NCBI GenBank assembly: GCA_018664365.1 | Contig: JABJOK010000013.1 | Span: 1 to 14,631, forward strand | DNA: 14,631 bases | Source of the DNA: Candidatus Peregrinibacteria bacterium | GTDB lineage: Bacteria; Patescibacteriota; Gracilibacteria; UBA1369; LOWO2-01-FULL-3 | Direction of reading: 5' to 3' | Part shown: positions 6,971-14,083 of the stretch, piece by piece | Layout: every line of letters begins with the position of its first letter | Position numbering within the stretch: position 1 is the first letter of the stretch | Position numbers and translations under genes: made by a program | The notes under the pieces: generated by a model | What the model saw: the letters and a program-made list of their open reading frames with translations, nothing else | Told to the model about the DNA's origin: nothing | The model's database searches: none

Positions 6971-9900
6971 ATGGCGATTGGCCATGGTGAATCAAAACCT
7001 AAAGATGATGGAGAGCTTAATTCTGATCCTTCTCAAAAAAACTTTTCTGAGGCAGAGGTATTTGATGGTACAGGTGATTTGCGGGGGAAAACTTCAAACG
7101 AAATTAATGCTGATTTGAGTGAATCGGATGAGAGCTCAGAGATTATAAAAGAGCGATTTGATACTATAAAGGCTTTGTTTAGCGGAATAGGAGTTCCTAT
7201 TGATGCTGAAAAATATCAGAAACAGTATGAAAAATTGCCACTTGAAAAACGTGCATCTTCTGAATTGATTCATTCGGCTCTGCATTCAGTATTTGGACTG
7301 GCCGAGGTTGATTATCTTCATGGTTTTATAGCAAGTAATAAAGTCGAGTTGTTGACCGTGTTAGGGCTTTTTGTGAATGGGAAGCCTGAGAAGGCTGAGG
7401 GGAAAATTCAGGGATTGATTCGTAAAGTCAGATGGGCGCAAGATGTAAATTCGGCAAATAATATGTATAGAAGTGCATCTGTTTTAGTTAATCAGGCACA
7501 GCAAAAGACTGAAGAGTCTGCAGTAAAATATTTGAATTATTTGATGGCTAATGGAAAAAGTCGTCCAGGGCATGAAAAGGATTTTGAGAAGTATCAAACT
7601 GCTAAATTATATTTGATTGATGGGATAGGTGAACTTGTCTCTTTGAAGGAGGCTGTTTTGAAACAGTTTTTAGATGATGACATGGGAATGGAGGGAGAGG
7701 CTCTTGCCTATATAGGTCAATTTTTTGGTGACAGGAAGATCGATATACCTGGATTCAAAGAGGCAAAAAAGAAGCATGGTGGACTTGAGTTGATGAAGTA
7801 TAGAGTAGGTGTTCCTGTACGAATGGAGGAATTAGAGAAAATGAGGGAGGCGGAAAAGAGTAACTTATTGTTTTATAGACGGCGTCAATATTTGGAAACG
7901 GGAGATCCTGAATATAAGAAATATTTCGATGAGAGCCAGGAGAAAATGACTAAAGGGCTGAGGGGTGAAGTTACTGACGGTATTGATTTTGCTAATCAGC
8001 AAGATGACTTATCGGAAAAAAAGATTTCGGCAGAGGAGGAGGCAGTAGTTAGAGAAAAAGTTTCGGGAAATTCTCAAATGCTGGTTGATGAATTTGATAA
8101 AATCCAAAAAACTGCAGCAACTAACTATGCATCTGCATATTCAATGATTGTAAACTTTAAGGTGAAGCTAGAAAAGATGGAGGAAATTCCGGGACTGGAA
8201 AACCTTCCTGCACTACAGGGGACATATAAGAAAATAGTTGATGGTTATTATGAGCAGGTAGGTGTTTTGGCTGTTGATATTCTAAATAACAACAAGGACG
8301 TTAAACAGTATAAGGAGGATTTTTATACCTATCATCACAATACGGAGCTATTTGTTAGGACTATGGCTAAGCAGATGAAAGAAATTCAGCGAACGGGGGA
8401 AGCTCCGAGTGAGCATTTTATGGCTGCTGTGCATAGGGATGCTAATACAGTCCTTGCTATGCCACAATGGAGGCGAATGAGACTGAATCCAGCAAGAAGA
8501 TTTGTAAAGCAGTTGGGTTATTTTTATGATGTTGATAAGCATCCTATGAGTGGAGTTTTGAACAAGACTGTAAATAAACTTCATTTAGATTTTCGTGATA
8601 CAGGTAACTACATTAATGGCGCTAGACAGATGGCGCTTACTATGAAGAGAATGAAGGGGTCGCCTTCGACTTTTCTTAGTTATTTAAAAGCTACTGGTAA
8701 AGAGTTAGCTATAATCTCCGGTGCGGTGCTTGGAGCTGTTGCAATGGGTGCTTTATTTGCTGCTACTGGAGGACTAGCTGCTGCTCCTGCTGCGGGACTG
8801 GTAATGAAGGGCCTAGTACTTGCAGGAAATGTTGTAATAATGTCGGGAGCTTCAGGTTTAGGAGCTGCAGTGGGAGGTCAATATACGCAGGCTTTGATTG
8901 AATGGGATCCGAAACATATTGATAATTCAATGTTAATGCTTAAGGCTTGGGGAACTGGTGCTGCTTTTACTGCTGCCGCTATGGTGGGTGGAGGAGTGCT
9001 TGGTCTTGGAATAGGAAGAGGAGCAGCTGCATTATCTAATTCAGGCTCTAAAATAGCTCAAAGAGTTGGACTACAGGTTCAGAAATATGCTGAAAAGTCT
9101 TTATTGAGGTTTTCTAAGGGGGGGGCTCCATCTTTAGAAAGTGGAAAAGGATTTTTTGCTAATATTAGATCACTTGGTAAGCAGTGGGTTTCTGAGTTTG
9201 GAGAAGAAATGCATGAAGAAGCTTGGCAAAAGATTGGACGAGGTATTGCTCCAAGGCATCCTTGGCTAGGTTTTGCATTTCAATTAATTCCTACAACAGG
9301 AAAATCTACTAGAACTAATTTTCTTAAGGCACGTGGTAATTTTCAGGTCTCTTCTAATCTTGTTGGAAGTGTGACTGATGCAGGAGTGTCTTTAGAATAT
9401 AGCGATAAGTTGGAGGCTCGTTCTTACTTAGAAAGCAAGGGAGCTGCTCCAGAGGTGTTAGCAAAATTTGATGAGACTGGAGCTATTGATATGAAAAATA
9501 ATGGAATTAAGATTGTTGTTCTTCCTACAACTCAACCAATTGATACACGTATTGCCTTGCAGAGGGCGAAATCTGCGAAAAAAATTCTTACATATAGTGA
9601 GTTAAAGCAAAGATATGAGTATAAAGGTGCGTCTTCTGAGCAGACGGCTAAAGATTTTTTTGAGGGAGAAGGATATTTATTAGACGCTAAAGATGCTCAT
9701 GGAAATATGGTTTTTAAGAAAGGTGATTCTGAGATTTATGTTGCCAATACAGAGGTTGTTGCAGAAGTTGAAGCTGAAGTTCAGACAGAAACAGAGACTG
9801 GAGCCGAGGTTGCTTCTGAAGCAGTTGTAGGTACTGAGACCTCTGTTGATGGAGATTCTAGTGTAGATGTTGCTTCTGAAGCAGTTGTCGATACTGAGAC

Positions 9901-11899
9901 CACTGTTGATGGAGATTCTAGTGTAGATGTTGCTTCTGAAGCAGTTGTTGAATCTGAGGTTTCGACCGATGATTCAGCGGCAGATGTAGATTTATCTGGA
10001 TCGGCGTTGGGATATGTCTCTAAACCAGCATATGCAGCTTTGGAGGGAATTTTTGGAGAGAGAACTCAGGAAATTGTGGGAGGGATTAATTTAGAGTTAA
10101 TGAGTAAATTGGGCAATGAAAGGGCCGTGGGGGGTATTTTGAATGGAAAACTTAAAGCCGGTCTTGATAGTGATCAGGTGGCTCAAGTTGCAGGTATTTT
10201 GGGAGATTCTTCAAAGGTTAGATTGTCTAAGGAAACTGTTGCCAAAATCGAAGTTGACAAGAGATCAAAAAAATTGGATGCTACAACAAGAAAGCTTATG
10301 CGGGCTATGGCTAAGGGGTTGGATGCAAAAATAGCCAAAACTACTGACGCGAAGGATAAGCAAAAGCTGATTGACCTACAAGTACAACTTAGGGGGGCAA
10401 AGACAATTGATTTAGAGGGAGATATTGATCTTGATGTTGAACTTATTAGATCAGGGGTTTCGGAGGAGGTTTTACGATTAATAGAAGAGAATGTGGATGG
10501 TCATTCTATGGATATGCAAGGTTATTCTGAAAATCGATTATCAGGGGTGCTTTTGGACCATGCAATTGATAAAGGATTGGAGTTTGAGCTTTATACTACG
10601 TCAAGAACTGCAATGCTTAAAAACTTGCAGCAGTCTGGGTTTACTAAAATCATGAAATACAGAACTCCGGATGGAGATTTTGATAAGTATATTGTTTCAA
10701 ATCCAAGCACTGGCAAAACGAAGGTTGTAGTTAGAATTCGGCCTGGTAAAAGTTATCAACTTCAAGTTGAGGGGGCCTTATTACTTTATAAGAATGCGGA
10801 AGGGAAAAGTGTTTCTCCAGATAAGGTGAAGGTTATTGAGAGTAATCTTGATCTTAAACAGGTGTATTCTGATATTTTAAGCACAGCTCCAAAGTCCGAC
10901 ACGATTGTTATCGGGTACCAGAAACAGGTGGAAACTATTATGAAGGAGAAATATGGAATGACTCCTTCTCAGATGATTTATGATGAATATCTTAGTGCTA
11001 AAATCTATAAATATCGAGATGCCAGCGGAGTAGAACGTACTATGATGTCAGTAAATGTGTCTCCTGAATTGTATGGAGATAAATTAAAGGCATTTGTTGA
11101 TACTATTTCAGCTAGAGGAGTTGAAAATATTATTTTTCAAGGGACTGCAGGAGGACTTTATGAATCTGCATTAGTTGGGCATATGGTTTTTCCTGAGAGC
11201 ACAACTTTTGTAAATAGTGGACGAAAGGAGGCTCCGATTCCAGTTACAAATAAGGCGCTAGAGGTTATGGAGGATTTTGATGTGGATAATTTTGTCTTGG
11301 CTCCGAATCATGGAACTGTTCATACTCCTGTTGTTGAAACCCTGCCATGGCTTGGTGCTGTCAAGGAAGAGGGTGTTGATATAGTTGAATGTGAGGTTGC
11401 GAATATTGCAGAAGCATTACATGAAGGTGATCGTGATGATATCAATTTTTACTATTATCTTCGTGTTACAGATGTTCCTGGAACTGAGCACACAAATACT
11501 GACAAGAGCATGAAAGTTGATAAGTCTTTAATGGACAAAACGTTGGCTTTACAAGGCGATATAACGGGAAGGGTTTTCGAAAAGCTTATGGGGCATCCTG
11601 ATGAAGTTGTTGCGATTGAGGACTCAGGTGAAACTCTGTATAATGTTGAGGGTTCTGACTATGTCTTCGATATGGCTCCGATTGGGATGTCTGCTAAGGT
11701 AATAGTCACTGAACCGAGTGTGCCAAGTAGTCTTGAAAAATTTGGTAATGCTAGAAAGCATGTTGAGAGAGTGGTGAATAAATTTATTGAGGATGGGGAT
11801 TTTTCACTTGAGGCACGTGACAAATTTGATACTAGATTAGCTTCCACTGAAGCAATGTACGGAATAAAAGTAAAATTAGAATTATCTACTAAGGGTTAA
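6971..11899 (+). CDS. Giant multidomain protein with Gly/Ala hydrophobic region and C-terminal nucleoside-phosphorylase-like domain
   Basis: This is a 1642-residue protein of no family I recognise over its full length. I chose the ATG at 6971 over a TTG two codons earlier. There is no signal peptide; the first 60 residues are polar and acidic. Residues about 60-570 are probably helical. Residues about 579-636 and 661-688 are Gly/Ala-rich and hydrophobic, able to form membrane hairpins. Residues 947-995 are an acidic 20-residue repeat, apparently a linker. Residues about 1290-1515 look like a nucleoside phosphorylase/nucleosidase domain: GTAGGL at 1391-1396, V-E-C-E with glutamates 1473 and 1475 matching the VEME ribose-binding motif of MTA/SAH nucleosidase and PNP, and R-V-T-D with D1501 at the position of the catalytic aspartate. 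The last 125 residues are unassigned. The substrate cannot be read from sequence; phosphorolysis, hydrolysis or a non-catalytic sensor are all possible. The next gene begins after one base. Confidence 0.85.
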   Translation: MAIGHGESKPKDDGELNSDPSQKNFSEAEVFDGTGDLRGKTSNEINADLSESDESSEIIKERFDTIKALFSGIGVPIDAEKYQKQYEKLPLEKRASSELIHSALHSVFGLAEVDYLHGFIASNKVELLTVLGLFVNGKPEKAEGKIQGLIRKVRWAQDVNSANNMYRSASVLVNQAQQKTEESAVKYLNYLMANGKSRPGHEKDFEKYQTAKLYLIDGIGELVSLKEAVLKQFLDDDMGMEGEALAYIGQFFGDRKIDIPGFKEAKKKHGGLELMKYRVGVPVRMEELEKMREAEKSNLLFYRRRQYLETGDPEYKKYFDESQEKMTKGLRGEVTDGIDFANQQDDLSEKKISAEEEAVVREKVSGNSQMLVDEFDKIQKTAATNYASAYSMIVNFKVKLEKMEEIPGLENLPALQGTYKKIVDGYYEQVGVLAVDILNNNKDVKQYKEDFYTYHHNTELFVRTMAKQMKEIQRTGEAPSEHFMAAVHRDANTVLAMPQWRRMRLNPARRFVKQLGYFYDVDKHPMSGVLNKTVNKLHLDFRDTGNYINGARQMALTMKRMKGSPSTFLSYLKATGKELAIISGAVLGAVAMGALFAATGGLAAAPAAGLVMKGLVLAGNVVIMSGASGLGAAVGGQYTQALIEWDPKHIDNSMLMLKAWGTGAAFTAAAMVGGGVLGLGIGRGAAALSNSGSKIAQRVGLQVQKYAEKSLLRFSKGGAPSLESGKGFFANIRSLGKQWVSEFGEEMHEEAWQKIGRGIAPRHPWLGFAFQLIPTTGKSTRTNFLKARGNFQVSSNLVGSVTDAGVSLEYSDKLEARSYLESKGAAPEVLAKFDETGAIDMKNNGIKIVVLPTTQPIDTRIALQRAKSAKKILTYSELKQRYEYKGASSEQTAKDFFEGEGYLLDAKDAHGNMVFKKGDSEIYVANTEVVAEVEAEVQTETETGAEVASEAVVGTETSVDGDSSVDVASEAVVDTETTVDGDSSVDVASEAVVESEVSTDDSAADVDLSGSALGYVSKPAYAALEGIFGERTQEIVGGINLELMSKLGNERAVGGILNGKLKAGLDSDQVAQVAGILGDSSKVRLSKETVAKIEVDKRSKKLDATTRKLMRAMAKGLDAKIAKTTDAKDKQKLIDLQVQLRGAKTIDLEGDIDLDVELIRSGVSEEVLRLIEENVDGHSMDMQGYSENRLSGVLLDHAIDKGLEFELYTTSRTAMLKNLQQSGFTKIMKYRTPDGDFDKYIVSNPSTGKTKVVVRIRPGKSYQLQVEGALLLYKNAEGKSVSPDKVKVIESNLDLKQVYSDILSTAPKSDTIVIGYQKQVETIMKEKYGMTPSQMIYDEYLSAKIYKYRDASGVERTMMSVNVSPELYGDKLKAFVDTISARGVENIIFQGTAGGLYESALVGHMVFPESTTFVNSGRKEAPIPVTNKALEVMEDFDVDNFVLAPNHGTVHTPVVETLPWLGAVKEEGVDIVECEVANIAEALHEGDRDDINFYYYLRVTDVPGTEHTNTDKSMKVDKSLMDKTLALQGDITGRVFEKLMGHPDEVVAIEDSGETLYNVEGSDYVFDMAPIGMSAKVIVTEPSVPSSLEKFGNARKHVERVVNKFIEDGDFSLEARDKFDTRLASTEAMYGIKVKLELSTKG
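9809..9955 (+). repeat. In-frame 60-bp tandem repeat, about 2.5 copies
   Basis: Units at 9809-9868 and 9869-9928, plus a partial unit at 9929-9955, repeat with a period of 60 bases and differ at only a few positions. They encode 20-residue acidic units (V-A-S-E-A-V-V followed by a Thr/Ser/Asp-rich stretch) at residues 947-995 of the giant protein. The near identity at DNA level suggests recent duplication. Copy number probably varies among relatives. The encoded stretch is likely a flexible linker between the membrane-like half and the nucleoside-phosphorylase-like half. Confidence 0.92.
11891..11895 (+). promoter_or_regulatory. Shine-Dalgarno-like site of the ADP-ribosylglycohydrolase gene
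   Basis: AAGGG lies five bases before the ATG at 11901, inside the last codons of the giant gene. It supports the ATG at 11901 and translation from a shared transcript. Confidence 0.5.
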
Positions 11900-11900
11900 T

Positions 11901-14033
11901 ATGGTAAAAGGAGCTCCAGGACATGAAGGCGAAGAGAATGATAGTTTGGACTATTTGAGACTCCATGCATCTGATGGTGTTGATATTGTTGGTGATGATG
12001 AAAATATTGAAATAAGAATAAAATCTTTGGTTGATCCGGCGGTTGATATTAGGACTATTAAGCTTTCTTTTGGTGATGCAGGAATTCCTGTTGAAAAAGT
12101 TGCTCAATTTCTGGATGGATTATGTGATGGAATGAGAATGATTCTTGAAAGTACTGATAGGGATGCATATCCAATTCCTTGGGCAAAATCTGTTGCCATA
12201 AATAGCATAGTTTCTGATGTAATGCATTCGAGCGGGCTTGCTGGTACGGGATTTGGAATTGAGTATGTAACGCATACTGAAGATCCGCAGTATTGGTACG
12301 GAGAGCGGGTTCAAAAAAAAAAAATAGTTGAGGACGTTAAAGGAGATGTTGAAGGAGTTTACGATGTTGAAAGAATCCGTGAGCTTATTCAAATTATCGA
12401 AGACTCATTAGCTGGGAAACCAGATGTTAATTTAAATGATAGACAGTGGGCGGTGGAGGAGCTTGCTTTAATGACTCCTACAGCAGCTACATTGGACTCT
12501 TTCATAGAATTCTTTAAGGAAGGTTCTACTAAGCATAGAAGAGCTCTTCTTAAGGCTATAGCAAAATCTGAAGATCCTAAGGCTACTACGTTAATCACTG
12601 GAGCACTACTTGATGCTGATGAAGAAATTCGTTGGCTTGCTGCATATCATTTAGGAAAGAGATCTCTGTCTGATGCTGACAAACATATTATTGAACAAAA
12701 ATTCATTAAGCCATCTCATAAAAAGGGAAGATTGGCAAAGTTGTTAGGCGTTTTTGCCTTGTTAAGGAGTGATGAATTCAAGAATTCGCCTTTTAGAGTT
12801 TCATTGATTAATAATTTTAGAAGATTTGATTATCCAACTTTATCTATTTTGATTGCTCAGGCACCGAATCTTCTTGAAAGAGATGCCGCTATTGAATTCG
12901 TATCTTTGTTTAGTGTTAATAAGAGTGCAGGAATTAGGGAGTCAGTTTTAGATTCATTGATTACTCTAGATGCTGAATCAAGTAGAATTGAATTGTTTTC
13001 AAAGGATGAAGATTCTCATACTTCAAGAAAGGCTAGAAAGCATCTTGGAGAGAATGTTGAGGCCGAACTGCCTTCTATTGAGAGGTCGAAAGTAGAGGGA
13101 TTGCTCTATGGAGCAGCTATTGGTGATTCAGTTGGTGCTCCTATAGAATTTTTAAGAGTTCAACAGATCATGGATATTTATGGTGATGAGGTGGATGATT
13201 ACGTTGATCTTAAATCACATGATCAAAGATTCCGCATGCAAGTTGGTGAGATAAGTGATGATGCTGGAATGGGATTCATGATAATGGAGGGAGGTGTGGA
13301 TGATGGATATTTGGAGATGTCGAAGGTTGGAGCTAATTTTGGACAAGAGATGGAGGATATTGATAGTGCTAGGAAGCCTAATATTGGATATCCATTGAAG
13401 TCTTCTTTTGATATGAGAAAGTTGGGGCTTGGATGTAATTGGAGATTATCAGGACATAAGGGGGCGAAAGGTTGTGGTGCTGCCATGAGAGTTTTTCCTG
13501 TTGCATTGTTTGCTAAGGACGATGCTGAGTTAGTTGAGCGTGCTGCAGATACAGCGATTTTGACGCACTATTCTGATATGGGAAGAGGTTCTGCTGTCTT
13601 GGTTGCTAAGGCTATGGACATTGTTTTGAAGGAAAAAGTTGATCTTTCAGATGAGGATGAAGTTCGAAAATATGTAGATAGAGTGGTGGAGTCCGCAAGA
13701 GTATTTTCAGAAGAACTTGCTGAGGCTGTTAGTAAAATCCCTGAATTACTTAAAAAGCCTGTTTCTGAAGCTTTGGAAGTCTTGGGCACTGACGGAGAAG
13801 CAATTGAAACTGTGCCAGCTGCGTTGTATTGTTTCTTGAAATCTCCTAATGATTTTACAGCTACTCTAAGGTCTTCAATTAATGTTGACGGTGATTCTGA
13901 TAGTATTGGAGCAATAGCTTGTGCACTTAGTGGTGCTTATAATGGAGTTGAAGGAATTCCAGAACATTTAAAGGAGGGATTAGTTCAAAAGGATTATATT
14001 GAAGATTTGGCTGGTAGGTATTTCAAAAAATAG
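11901..14033 (+). CDS. HEAT-repeat ADP-ribosylglycohydrolase
   Basis: This 710-residue protein has three parts. Residues 1 to about 165 are an acidic N-terminal region I do not recognise. Residues about 180-382 are helical pairs resembling HEAT repeats, usually a protein-binding scaffold. Residues about 396-705 are an ADP-ribosylglycohydrolase (DraG/ARH family) domain. Its signatures are G404-x3-G408-D409 (GAAIGDSVGAPIE), the first metal motif S452-D453-D454, GCGAAMR at 524-530, T555-H556, and the second metal motif G664-D665-S666-D667-S668. Family members use two Mg or Mn ions to remove ADP-ribose from proteins, DNA or small molecules. Here Ser replaces the usual Thr in both motifs (SDD for TDD, GDSDS for GDTDT), a mild change that should keep metal binding. 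The gene follows the giant gene by one base and should be coexpressed with it. A run of 12 A residues interrupts the region before the HEAT repeats. The actual ADP-ribosyl substrate is unknown. Confidence 0.92.
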   Translation: MVKGAPGHEGEENDSLDYLRLHASDGVDIVGDDENIEIRIKSLVDPAVDIRTIKLSFGDAGIPVEKVAQFLDGLCDGMRMILESTDRDAYPIPWAKSVAINSIVSDVMHSSGLAGTGFGIEYVTHTEDPQYWYGERVQKKKIVEDVKGDVEGVYDVERIRELIQIIEDSLAGKPDVNLNDRQWAVEELALMTPTAATLDSFIEFFKEGSTKHRRALLKAIAKSEDPKATTLITGALLDADEEIRWLAAYHLGKRSLSDADKHIIEQKFIKPSHKKGRLAKLLGVFALLRSDEFKNSPFRVSLINNFRRFDYPTLSILIAQAPNLLERDAAIEFVSLFSVNKSAGIRESVLDSLITLDAESSRIELFSKDEDSHTSRKARKHLGENVEAELPSIERSKVEGLLYGAAIGDSVGAPIEFLRVQQIMDIYGDEVDDYVDLKSHDQRFRMQVGEISDDAGMGFMIMEGGVDDGYLEMSKVGANFGQEMEDIDSARKPNIGYPLKSSFDMRKLGLGCNWRLSGHKGAKGCGAAMRVFPVALFAKDDAELVERAADTAILTHYSDMGRGSAVLVAKAMDIVLKEKVDLSDEDEVRKYVDRVVESARVFSEELAEAVSKIPELLKKPVSEALEVLGTDGEAIETVPAALYCFLKSPNDFTATLRSSINVDGDSDSIGAIACALSGAYNGVEGIPEHLKEGLVQKDYIEDLAGRYFKK
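12313..12324 (+). other. A12 homopolymer inside the ADP-ribosylglycohydrolase gene
   Basis: Twelve consecutive A bases encode K139-K141 and the start of I142, just after the N-terminal region. Loss of one A leads at once to TAG, and gain of one A leads to TGA two codons later. Polymerase slippage or phase variation here would therefore yield a product of about 141-145 residues lacking the HEAT and glycohydrolase parts. Confidence 0.9.
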
Positions 14034-14044
14034 TTTTTGAAATA
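14019..14044 (+). terminator. AT-rich inverted repeat spanning the ADP-ribosylglycohydrolase stop codon
   Basis: An 11-base perfect inverted repeat (14019-14029 and 14034-14044) flanks a 4-base loop holding ATAG, so the TAG stop lies in the loop. G-U pairs could extend the RNA stem by a few more pairs. Only one of the eleven pairs is G-C, and the following T run is short. It may act as a weak terminator or mRNA 3' stabiliser between the giant unit and pyrK, but the repeat itself is more certain than its function. Confidence 0.45.
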
Positions 14045-14045
14045 T

Positions 14046-14074
14046 TTGATTACTGCATTTAATCTCGGTAATAT
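14046..14074 (+). promoter_or_regulatory. Possible pyrK promoter giving a leaderless transcript
   Basis: TTGATT (14046-14051) and TAATAT (14069-14074) are 17 bases apart, each matching 4/6 of the sigma-70 consensus. Transcription would begin near 14081, only about three bases before the pyrK ATG, so translation would be nearly leaderless. No Shine-Dalgarno motif is present. A competing extended -10 (TGC then TATGAT at 14083-14088) overlaps the start codon and would begin inside the gene, so I consider it less likely. Confidence 0.4.
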
Positions 14075-14083
14075 CTTTCTGCT

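Noticed and set aside
9118..9125. G8 run in the giant gene as an assembly frameshift
   Set aside because: The frame is open and compositionally consistent on both sides, so the stated length of the run fits one continuous gene.
9809..9955. Repeats resembling a short CRISPR array
   Set aside because: The units are head-to-tail with no spacers, are 60 bases long and stay in frame within one coding sequence.
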